A program made the position numbers and the translations under genes. Shown here one piece after another: positions 25,553 through 34,500 of a stretch of 58,331 nt of DNA (positions are counted from its first letter, which is position 1; every line of letters begins with the position of its first letter). Origin of the DNA: Gemmatimonadales bacterium (lineage in GTDB: Bacteria > Gemmatimonadota > Gemmatimonadetes > Gemmatimonadales > GWC2-71-9). The stretch lies in the NCBI GenBank assembly GCA_036279355.1, contig DASUJH010000014.1:1-58331 (forward strand). Direction: 5' to 3'. The notes beneath the pieces were generated by a model. It saw only the letters and a program-made list of their open reading frames with translations. It was not told where the DNA came from and ran no database searches.

Positions 25553-26868
25553 TGCGCGACGCGGAGCGGATCGGGCGGATCGTGGACGGGCTGCGCGACG
25601 CGGGGCTCGATGCGCTCGTCGTTGCCCATCCATCGAACGTGCTGCTCGCGTCCGGATACTGGCCGGTGCTCGGCACCGCGATCGCGATCGTGAACCGCGA
25701 CGGCGCCGTGGGCGTGCTCGCGCCGGAAGACGAGCGGGAGCTCGCTGACCGCGGTTGGGCCGATGACCTGCGCACGGTTTCGCCGGGCTCGCTCGACGCG
25801 CTCACGCCGCTCGACGACGTCGTCCGCGCGCCGCTCGGCGCGATGCTCGAGCGGCTCGGCGTGGCGCGCGGCCGCGTCGGTTACGAGCGCGGCCCGCTGC
25901 TCGAGCCCAGCTCGTACGCGGGCGTCAATCGCTATGGGGCTGCGCTGCCGGACCTCATCGCGCACGCCGCGCCTGCCGCGCGCCTCGCCGGCGGCGACGC
26001 GCTGCTGCACCGGCTCCGCGCCGTCCTCACCCGCCGCGAGATCGATTGCGTCCGCCACGCCTGCCGCATCGCGGGCGAGGCGTACTGCGCCGGCACTCGC
26101 GCAATCCAGGTTGGCGCAGCGGAGCGCGAGGTGGCGGCCGCGTTCCGTGCGGCGCTCGCCGCGGCCTCGTCCGCGGGCGCGTCGAGCGTCGCCGCGCCAG
26201 CCACCGCCGCGTCCTCCGGAGGCGCAACCTCCGCCGGCGCAACCTCCGCCGGCGCAACCTCCGCCGACGTAGCCCCTGTGGGTGCGGATGAGACGGACGT
26301 GCGTGCGGGCGGCTTCTTCTTTTGCATGTCCGGGCCCGATGCCGCACACGCCGGCCGCGCCTACGCGCGCTCGAGCGACCGCCCTCTCGCCGGCGGCGAC
26401 CTGGTGCTCGTCCATTGCAACACCTGCCTGGGCGGCTACTGGACCGATATCACCCGCACCTTCATTCTGCGGCCTGCGCACGACCGCGCGCGCGAGCTGC
26501 ACGAAGCGGTGCTCGCCGCGCGGGGGGCGGCGCTCGACGCGCTGGTGCCGGGCGCCCGCGCGGCCGACGTGGACGGCGCCGCGCGGGCGGTGCTCGCGCG
26601 GCACGGACTGGCGCATGCGTTCACCCACGGCACCGGCCACGGCGTGGGTTTCGCCGCCATCGACGGCAACGCGCGCCCACGGCTGCATCCGGCATCGCCC
26701 GACGTGCTCGAGGCGGGCATGGTCATGAACGTGGAGCCGGCCGCGTACCTCGCGGGCTTCGGCGGCGTGCGACATTGTGACGTGGTGGCGCTGGGAGCGA
26801 CGGGCGCCGAGCTGCTCACGCCCTTTCAATCCGACGCGGGCGAGCTCCGGCTCGAGGGGCGCGCATGA
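25549..26868 (+). CDS. M24 family (Xaa-Pro peptidase-like) protein with altered metal ligands
   Basis: The protein is 439 residues. Residues 1-150 form a creatinase N-terminal-like domain; 155-430 form a pita-bread M24 domain. Of the five usual metal ligands (D, D, H, E, E), three are clear: D300 in GYWTDITRTF, H364 in HGTGHGVGF and E396 in MNVEPAAY. The first Asp is replaced by His (H289 in LVLVHCNTC), and the last Glu lies where FGGVRHCDVV is read (H409/C410). This variant appears in some annotated Xaa-Pro peptidases but its activity is uncertain. Between residues 205 and 247 there is a low-complexity Ser/Ala/Gly insert containing a 15-base tandem repeat. It is coupled by ATGA overlap to actF and the VKOR gene. 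It may act on complex III or cytochrome precursors, which is speculation. Confidence 0.82.
   Translation: MMRDAERIGRIVDGLRDAGLDALVVAHPSNVLLASGYWPVLGTAIAIVNRDGAVGVLAPEDERELADRGWADDLRTVSPGSLDALTPLDDVVRAPLGAMLERLGVARGRVGYERGPLLEPSSYAGVNRYGAALPDLIAHAAPAARLAGGDALLHRLRAVLTRREIDCVRHACRIAGEAYCAGTRAIQVGAAEREVAAAFRAALAAASSAGASSVAAPATAASSGGATSAGATSAGATSADVAPVGADETDVRAGGFFFCMSGPDAAHAGRAYARSSDRPLAGGDLVLVHCNTCLGGYWTDITRTFILRPAHDRARELHEAVLAARGAALDALVPGARAADVDGAARAVLARHGLAHAFTHGTGHGVGFAAIDGNARPRLHPASPDVLEAGMVMNVEPAAYLAGFGGVRHCDVVALGATGAELLTPFQSDAGELRLEGRA
26221..26265 (+). repeat. 15-base tandem repeat, three copies, inside the M24-like gene
   Basis: GGCGCAACCTCCGCC is repeated at 26221-26235, 26236-26250 and 26251-26265. 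The last copy differs by none of its bases and is followed by GACGTAGCC. It encodes GATSA three times, within a wider Ser/Ala/Gly linker. The unit keeps the reading frame, so copy number can change without breaking the protein. Confidence 0.9.
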
Positions 26869-27437
26869 CCGCCGCCGAGACACCGCCCGGCTGGAGCTAC
26901 AATCCGTCGAGCTGGTCCGAGCGCTTGCCGCTCATCGCGGTGGCCGTGGTCGGCTTCTGCATCGCGGGCTATCTCGCGCTCTACCAGCTCGGCGTGTTCG
27001 ACGACGTGTGGGAGCCGTTCTTCGGCCGAGGCAGCGTGCGCATCCTGCACTCGCCGGTGTCGCGCCTGCTGCCGATTCCCGACGCCGGGCTCGGTGCGCT
27101 GGGCTATGTGGTGGACGCCGTGACCGGCGCCGTTGGCGGGACCGGCCGGTGGCGCACCAAGCCGTGGATCGTGATCGTCTTCGGCATCGCGGTAGGCCCG
27201 CTTGGCGCGGTCAGCATCATGCTGGTCATCTTCCAGCCGGTGCTTTTCGGCGCCTGGTGCACGCTCTGCCTCGCGTCGGCGGTGATTTCGGTGCTCATGA
27301 TCGGCCCCGCGATGGACGAGCTGCTGGCGAGCCTGCAATACCTGAAGCGCGTGCACGATGCGGGGCGGGCGCTCTGGCCCGCGTTCCGGGGCGAGGCGAA
27401 TCCGACGGAGGCGGCCGGTGTGGGCGCAAGCCGTTAG
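26865..27437 (+). CDS. Vitamin K epoxide reductase (VKOR) family membrane protein
   Basis: The protein is 190 residues with four to five membrane helices. The active-site pair is in FGAWCTLCLASAVISV (C132, C135), followed by the last helix. In bacteria VKOR re-oxidises DsbA-like proteins and passes electrons to quinone. Typical VKORs also have two loop cysteines between the first two helices. Here the corresponding loop (DVWEPFFGRGSVRILHSPVS) has no cysteine, so the usual shuttle is incomplete. The gene overlaps both the upstream M24-like gene and the downstream SPW gene. A link to disulfide or haem-Cys handling for the neighbouring cytochromes is possible but inferred from position only. Confidence 0.85.
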   Translation: MTAAETPPGWSYNPSSWSERLPLIAVAVVGFCIAGYLALYQLGVFDDVWEPFFGRGSVRILHSPVSRLLPIPDAGLGALGYVVDAVTGAVGGTGRWRTKPWIVIVFGIAVGPLGAVSIMLVIFQPVLFGAWCTLCLASAVISVLMIGPAMDELLASLQYLKRVHDAGRALWPAFRGEANPTEAAGVGASR

Positions 27438-27762
27438 CGCGCTGCTCGGCATCTGGCTCATGGCGGCGCCGGCGGTGCTCGGCGTAGGAGGCGGCGCGCG
27501 GGACAACGATCTCGTGGTGGGGCCGATCGCCGCAGCCATCGGCATCGTCGCGGTTTCGGAGGTGACGCGCCCGGTGCGCCGGGTCAACCTCGTCATCGGG
27601 CTCTGGCTCGTGCTGGTGGCCTGGGCGTTCGGGGGCGGAGCGGCGGCGCGGGTGAACGATGCCGCGGTGGGGTTGCTGCTCATCGGGCTCGCGACTGTCC
27701 GCGGGCGCATGGGTACCGCGTACGGCGGCGGGTGGTCCACCCTGTGGCGGACGCGCGGGTAA
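27418..27762 (+). CDS. SPW-repeat membrane protein
   Basis: The 114-residue protein starts at GTG 27418, inside the end of the VKOR gene. It has two similar halves, each with two helices: AVSALLGIWLMAAPAVLGVG and LVIGLWLVLVAWAFGGGAAA. Each half is followed by a polar loop (ARDNDLVVGPIAAAIGIVAV; ARVNDAAVGLLLIGLATVRG). This internal duplication is the SPW repeat family, whose function is unknown. It is the last gene of the plus-strand run that starts at 8346. Confidence 0.8.
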   Translation: MWAQAVSALLGIWLMAAPAVLGVGGGARDNDLVVGPIAAAIGIVAVSEVTRPVRRVNLVIGLWLVLVAWAFGGGAAARVNDAAVGLLLIGLATVRGRMGTAYGGGWSTLWRTRG

Positions 27763-27774
27763 GTGTCGCCGGAG

Positions 27775-27820
27775 GCGCAACCGGCGCGAGCGCCGGGCGC
27801 GCAACCCGCGCGAGCGCCGG
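27775..27820. repeat. Direct repeat of 22 bases between convergent genes
   Basis: GCGCAACCGGCGCGAGCGCC at 27775-27794 (plus GG) recurs at 27799-27820 with one change (G to C at the ninth base). The period is 24 bases. It fills most of the 76-base gap between the SPW gene and the convergent Uma2-like gene. No known element was recognised. Confidence 0.7.
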
Positions 27821-27831
27821 CGGCCCGGCGC
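27814..27831. terminator. GC hairpin between convergent genes, possible terminator without a T-run
   Basis: GCGCCGG (27814-27820) can pair with CCGGCGC (27825-27831) across a four-base loop. It lies at the meeting point of the plus-strand run ending at 27762 and the minus-strand gene ending at 27839. There is no T-run on either side, so any terminator function would need another factor. Confidence 0.3.
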
Positions 27832-27838
27832 GCCTCAC

Positions 27839-28288
27839 TCAGGCGTGGCGCAAGAGGTCGGAGAGCAGGGGCACTCCCGCCTCCTGATAGCGGCGGCGCT
27901 TGATGAAGCGATCGTACCGCGAGGTCGCCCGGCTCAGCACCTCGGCCACAAGGAGGAGCTCGCTGATGTCCGACCACTCCAGCTCGCGGACTCGAGCGCG
28001 GCCCTGGACCGGGGGCACGACGAACACATCGGGCTGCACCAGCACGTCGGGGCCCCAAGAGACGTCGGCGGGCGACGCGAAGACCCCACCCAAGCGGTGT
28101 GCGAGCACGTACTGCGTAAGCGCGAACACCAGCCGCCCGACGATTGCCTGATGCCAGCGCCGCGGCGCCGGCGTCACGAGCAGCTCGCCGTGGACGACCT
28201 CGTACCGATTCCCGTCGTCAGGCAACGCGCGAACCATGTCCGCGGTGTAATAAGGAAGGCGGAGACCCTCGCCGACGCGATCCACCAT
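27839..28288 (-). CDS. Uma2 family (DUF820) nuclease-fold protein, shortened at the C-terminus
   Basis: The protein has 149 residues from ATG at 28288. It contains the Uma2 core: RYEVVHGELLVTPAPRRWHQ, VLVQPDVFVVP (Asp of the PD-(D/E)xK fold), ELLLVAEVLSRATSRYDRF (Glu) and IKRRRYQEAGVP (Lys). Family members usually continue from the EAGVP segment with YWIVD and about 30 more residues. Here the reading changes to LLSDLLRHA and stops. The fold's last strand and helix are therefore missing, so the gene may be decayed or truncated at the repeat-rich junction. Uma2 proteins are scattered singletons of unknown biological role, often in expanded families. Confidence 0.78.
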   Translation of the reverse strand: MVDRVGEGLRLPYYTADMVRALPDDGNRYEVVHGELLVTPAPRRWHQAIVGRLVFALTQYVLAHRLGGVFASPADVSWGPDVLVQPDVFVVPPVQGRARVRELEWSDISELLLVAEVLSRATSRYDRFIKRRRYQEAGVPLLSDLLRHA

Positions 28289-28450
28289 CGTTGAATCTTG
28301 CGCTCCTCGGCGCCGAGACGACAAGGGGTAGGCACGCCGGAAGCTCGCGGCGGCGAGCGCGAGACACGCAACCCGATTCGCGCGGTCCGGCGCGCTTCGC
28401 AACATCCCGCGAGCGGACCGCCCCGGTGCCGTCCGGCATCGATTCCCGCT

Positions 28451-28456
28451 TATGTT
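28451..28456 (+). promoter_or_regulatory. -10-like box TATGTT upstream of the glucan synthase gene
   Basis: TATGTT followed by GC matches the motif seen just ahead of the aminotransferase gene (TATGTTTGCC at 38898). A nine-base gap separates it from a short ATG ORF at 28466. No good -35 hexamer was seen. The 233-base gap 28289-28521 between the divergent Uma2-like and glucan synthase genes holds nothing else recognisable. Confidence 0.35.
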
Positions 28457-28465
28457 GCACGCGAC

Positions 28466-28513
28466 GATGCCCATCCACACACCCGCACCGCCCGCCGCGC
28501 CCGCCGCCGGTTA
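28466..28513 (+). other. Short upstream ORF (15 residues) before the glucan synthase gene
   Basis: ATG at 28466 opens the reading MPIHTPAPPAAPAAG and meets TAG eight bases before the GTG start of the glucan synthase. It is in another frame from that gene. It could be a leader peptide coupled to the large gene, the original N-terminus split off by a frameshift, or chance. The Pro/Ala content is no more than base composition would give. Confidence 0.25.
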
Positions 28514-28521
28514 GGCTCCGC

Positions 28522-31500
28522 GTGCCCTTCAACTTTCCGACCGCGGCGCCGCTGCGCCACCTCGCGCGGCGCCTCTCGCGCCGCGCCGACCGCCGCGACG
28601 ATCTCGTCGCCGGCCCGCTCCGCGGCGAGCTGCTCGGCGCCGAGCACCTGGCAGAGCGCGGCCGCGCGGTGGCGCGCGCGCAGGCGGTGGTGCCGCGCGG
28701 ACGGCGGGCGCGCCGCGCGCTGCTGCTCGAGCGGCTTACCGGCACACGCCGCGTGCTCGACGATGCCTACGCCCGGCTCACCGCGGCCGCCGAGCACGAT
28801 GCGGACGTGGGTCCCGCCGGCGAATGGCTGCTCGATAACGCTTACGTGGTGCAGGAGCACATCCGCGAGGTGCACGAGAGCCTGCCGCGCGGCTATTACC
28901 GCGAGCTACCCGAGCTCGCGAGCGGGCCGCTCGCCGGCTATCCGCGGGTGTACGAGCTTGCCATCACACTGATCTCGCACACCGAAGGCCGCATCGACCT
29001 CGAAAACGTGAGCCGCATCGTGGCCGCGTTCCAGCAGGTGACACCGCTCTCGATCGGCGAGCTCTGGGCCATTCCCGCCATGCTCCGCGTGGGCCTGCTC
29101 GAGAGCGTGCGCCGCATGGCGCTCCGCACCCTGCACCGGCTCGACGATCTCGAGCGCGCCGACCGCTGGGCCGCGCGCTTCACGGCCGCCGCGGAAGAAG
29201 GCGCCGCGCCGGGCAACGCCCACGGCGCCGCCGCCCACGGCGCCACGCTCCATGAGTTCCTCGCCCACCCGCCGCCGCTCACCCCCACCTTCGTGGCCCG
29301 CTTCCTCCAGCAGCTCCGGCTCGCGCGCGGCGACCTTCCCTCGCTCGCCTGGCTCGAGCAGTGGATCGGCGAGGAGGGCCTGAGTGCCGAGGACGCGGCC
29401 GCGAGCGCGGGCCAGCGCACCGCGCTCACCCAGGTCATGGTGGCCAACAGCATCACCAGCCTGCGCGCCGTCGCCCGGATGGAATGGCAGACCTTCGTCG
29501 AGCGGCAGAGCGTGATGGAGGCGGCGCTGCGCGAGGATCCAGCCGGCGTGTACGGGCGAATGACCTTCGCCACCCGCGACCGCTACCGCCACGCGATCGA
29601 GCGGATCGCGAAGCGCACCGGCCGCAGCGAGGACGCGGTGGCGCGGAGCGCGGTCGACCTGGCGCGTGCCGCGCGCGACGACGCCGGCACGCACGACGCC
29701 GACCCGCGCCGCGCCCACGTCGGCTACTACATCGTGGGCGAGGGGCGCCCCGCGCTCGACCGCGCCACCCGCTATCGCCCGCCGGTGAAGGAGGCGGTGC
29801 ACCGCTGGGTCCTGCGCCACCCCAACGTGGTGTTCGTGGGTGGCATCGTCGTGAGCACCATCGTGGCGCTCGCCATCGTGCTCTGGCCAGCCTGGTCCGC
29901 GGCGCGGGCCGGCTGGTGGGCGGTGCTGCTCTTCGCCTTCATCCCGGCCACCGAGATCGCCGTGAGCGTGGTGAACCAGCTCATCACCGCGTTCCTTCCG
30001 CCGAGCGAGCTCCCCAAGCTGGACCTGAGCGAACCCGGCGGCTTGCCGCCCGAGTACCGCACCGCGGTGGTGATCCCGACGCTCTTCGGCAGCGTCGAAT
30101 CGGTCCATGAGGCGCTGGGCGATCTCGAGGCGCAGTTCCTCGCCAACCGGGAGCGGCACCTGCACTTCGCGCTCCTGAGCGACTTCACCGATGCGCCGTC
30201 CGAAGCGGTCGGGGGCGACGCGGCGATCGTCGACGCCGCGGTGGCCGGCGTGCGCGCCCTCAACGCGCGGTATGCCGGAGGCGCCGCCGGCACACCCGCG
30301 GACGCCGAGGACGCCTTCTATCTCTTTCATCGGCCCCGCCGCTGGAACCCGCGGCAGGGCGTCTGGATGGGTTGGGAGCGGAAGCGCGGCAAGCTGGCCG
30401 AGTTCAACCGGTTTCTCCGCGGCGGCGCCGACGGCGCGTTTTCCGCCGTGGTCGGCGACGCGGCGCGCATCCGGCAGGTGCGCTACGTCATCACGCTCGA
30501 CGCCGACACCGTCCTGCCACCCGACACGGCGCCGCTCCTGATCGGCGCGCTGGCCCACCCGCTCAACCGCGCCGTCTACGACCCCAAGCGCGGCCGGGTC
30601 GTGCGCGGCTACGGCATCCTGCAGCCGCGGGTCGGCGTGACACTGCCGAGCGCGCACCGTTCGTACTTTGCCGCGATCCACTCCGGGCATCCGGGCGTGG
30701 ACCCCTACACCACCGCCGTGTCCAACGTGTACCAGGACCTCTACGGCGAAGGCAGCTTCACCGGCAAGGGCATTTACGACGTCGACGCCTTCGAGCAGGC
30801 CACCCATGGCCGCTTTCCCGAGAATACCCTCCTCTCGCACGACCTCATCGAGGGAAGCTACGCCCGCGCGGGCCTCGCCACCGACATCACGGTGTACGAC
30901 GACTACCCGGCCCGCTATCTCACGTACGCCCGCCGCAAGCATCGCTGGATCCGAGGAGACTGGCAGTTGCTGCCGTGGCTCACGCCATGGGTGCCGGGGC
31001 CCACCGGCCGCGAGCGCAACCGGCTCTCGCTGCTCTCGCGCTGGAAGATTCTCGATAACCTGCGACGCAGCACCGTCGAGATCGCGCAGCTCGCCTTCCT
31101 GGTGGCCGGCTGGACCATTCTGCCCGGCTCACCGCTTCACTGGACGGTGCTCGGGCTCGCGGCCATCGCGGCGCCGTGGATCGTGGCGCTGCTGCTCGCC
31201 GGACTCCGGCCGCCGTTCGACAAGTCATGGCGCGCCTACTACGCGGCGGTCGATCGCGACGTGGTGACGAGCGCCGAGCAGGTAGGGCTCGCCATCGCGT
31301 TCCTGCCGCACCAGGCGTGGAACTCTGCCGACGCGATCCTGCGCACGCTGTGGCGGCTGCTGGTCTCGCGCCGCCGGCTGCTCGAGTGGCAGGCCGCATC
31401 GCAGGTGGAGCGCACCGCGTCGACGTCGGCGCGCGGCGCATGGTACGCGATGGCGCCGGCGGTGGCGCTCGCCGCCGGCATCCTGGCCGGAGTAGCGTGG

Positions 31501-34500
31501 CGTGTACTGTCGCACGCGGGCGCCACCGCCTCCGCGGCGCCGGCGCCCTGGCCGCTCGCGCTCGCGACGCTGCCGCTGGTGGCGCTCTGGATCGCGTCGC
31601 CCGCCGTGGCGCACGCGCTGGGCGCGCCCGCCGCGCGGCGCGAGCGGCGGCTGCCGCGCGCGCGCCGCGCCGAGGCGCTGCGCTACGCGCTGCTGCACTG
31701 GCGATTCTTCGACCGCTTCGTCAACGAGACGACGCACTGGCTGGCGCCCGACAACTTTCAGGAAGACCCGGCCCGGGCGGTGGCGCTTCGCACCTCGCCC
31801 ACCAACATCGGGCTCCAGCTCCTCGCCACGGTGAGCGCATACGACCTCGGCTTCCTTACCGTGGACGCGATGGTGCGCCGGCTGGAGCTGGCCTTTCGCT
31901 CGCTCGAGCGGCTCAGGCGCTTTCGCGGCCACCTGTTCAACTGGTACGATCTGCGCGACCTCTCGGTGCTCGAGCCGGCCTACATCTCTACCGTCGACAG
32001 CGGCAATCTCGCCGGCCACCTGATCGCGCTGCGCCAGGCCTGCCTCGCTATCGCAAACGAATCCACGCTCGACGCGCGGGTCTGGCGCGCGCTCGACGCC
32101 GCCCTCGCGCTCGCCGACGAGCGGCTGGCCATCGTGCCGGGGGCGCCCGCGGTGATCGCGCGCGAGGAGCTGCGCGCGGCCCGCACGGCACTCGCCCTGG
32201 CGGACGCGCCGGCCGGCGCGCTCGCTGGCCTGGCGGCCCCGCTCGAGCGGGCCCGCGCCGCCATGGCCGGCGCCGCGCGCGACGCAGAGCCGCACGCGGT
32301 GCCGGACGCGGTGCCGGACGCGGTGCCGGACGCGGTGCCGGCGGCCGTCACGCTCGAGCCGGAGCTCGAGTGGATCGAGTGGAGTCTGTGTCTCGTCGCC
32401 GAGCACACCGCGCGCCTGCACGCCCCGCCCCCTCCCGCGGTGCTCGCGGCCCGGCTCGAGGCGCTGGCCGAGCGGGCCTACGCGTGGGCGATGGAGATGG
32501 AGTTCAGCTTTCTCTTCGACCGCACCCGGAAGCTCTTCGCCATCGGCTACGACCAGGGCACCCACACCCTCGACGACTCGTACTACGACCTGCTCGCCTC
32601 CGAGGCCCGGCTCGCGAGCTTCGTCGCCATCGGCAAGAACGACGTGCCCGTCGAGCACTGGTTCCGGCTGGGCCGCGCGCTCACCTACGCCGCCGGGGAG
32701 CCCGCGCTCGTGTCGTGGAGCGGGAGCATGTTCGAGTATCTCATGCCGGTGCTCGTCATGCAGTCGTTTCCCGACACGCTGCTCGACCAGACCTACCACG
32801 GCGCGCTCCGCCGGCAGATCGCCTACGGCGTCGCGCGCGCCGCGCCCTGGGGCGTGAGCGAGAGCGCCTACAACCTGCGCGACCGCCACCTGACGTATCA
32901 GTACCGCGCCTTCGGCGTGCCCGACCTGGCGCTCAAGCGCGGGCTCGGCCGCGACCTCGTGGTGGCGCCCTACGCCTCCGCGCTGGCGCTCATGGTGGAT
33001 CCTGAGCGCGCCCTCGCCAATCTCACGGCGCTCGAGCGCCGCGGCGCGCTCGGCCGCTACGGCTTCCGCGATGCGATCGACTACACCCGCCCCGATCCGG
33101 GCGAGCGCTACGCCGTGGTGCGAACCTACATGGCGCACCACATCGGCATGGGGTTCGTCGCGCTCGCCAACGCGCTCACGGCCGACCGCTGGCAGCGGCG
33201 CTTCCACGCCGACCCGCTGGTGCGCTCGGTCGATCTCCTTCTTCAGGAGCGCATCCCGCGCCGCCTCGTGCCACAGGAGCCCCAGGCCGTGCGGCCCGAC
33301 GAAGCGCTGCCCGATCCCGACCTCGAGCGCCCCGCTGTGCGCGAGCTCGACACCGCCGACACCGCGACACCGCACGTGGCGCTGCTCGGCCGGCTGCCGT
33401 ACACCATCATGGTGACCAACGGGGGCGGCGGCTACAGCCGTTACGGGGAGCTGGCGGTTACCCGCTGGCGCGCGGACGGCACCCGCGACCACACCGGCCA
33501 GTTCTGCTATGTGAAGGACGTGACCCGCGGCCGCGTCTGGTCGGCGGCGCACCAGCCGGTGGCGGCCCCGGCCGACTGGTACCGGGCGCAGCTCGCCAGC
33601 GACCGGATCACCTTTCATCGCGCCGACGGGCCGATCGAGACCCGCACCGAGATCGCCGTGGTGCCCGAGGACGCGGCCGAGGTGCGCCGCGTCACCGTCA
33701 CCAACAACGGCGGCGAGCCGTGCGACGTCGAGCTCACGAGCTACGGCGAGATCGTGATGGCGCCGCCCGACGCCGACCGCGTCCACCCGGCGTTCGCCAA
33801 CCTGTTCGTCGAGACCGAGTGGCACGAGTGGTGTACCGCGCTCACCGCCACCCGCCGCCCGCGCGCCGCCGCCGACGCGCCGCTTTGGTGCGTGCACGTG
33901 GTGGCCGCGGGACCCGAGCGGACGGGCCCCGTCTCGTGCGAGACCGACCGCGCGCGCTTCGTCGGCCGCGGGCGCTCGACCCGTGATCCGGTCGCGCTCG
34001 AGGCCGATGGCCCGCTCTCGGGCAGTACCGGGGCAGTGCTCGATCCGATCGTGTCGCTGCGCGCGCGGGTGCGGCTCCGGCCGGGGCAGTCGGCGGCGGT
34101 GGCGTTCACCACGCTCGTCGCCACGACGCGTGAGCGTGCCTTCGAGCTGGCCGACCGCTACCGCGAGCCGCACGCTGCGCAGCGCGCGCTCGACCTGGCG
34201 TGGACCTCCACCCAGATGGAGCTGCGCGAGCTGGGCGTGGCGCCCGCAGAGGCGGCGGTGTTCCAGGACCTCGCGGGGTCGCTCTTCTTCGGCAGCCCCG
34301 CGCTGCGCGCGCCGGCCGACGAGCTGGCGCGCAACGACGGCTCGCAGCCGCTGCTCTGGGCTCAGGGCATTTCGGGTGACTGGCCCATCCTGCTCGCCAC
34401 GATCGACTCGCCCGACGGCTTGCCGACGCTGCGCCAACTGTTCGCGGCCCATCACTACTGGCGGCGGCACGGCATGATGGTCGACCTCGTCGTGCTCGAC

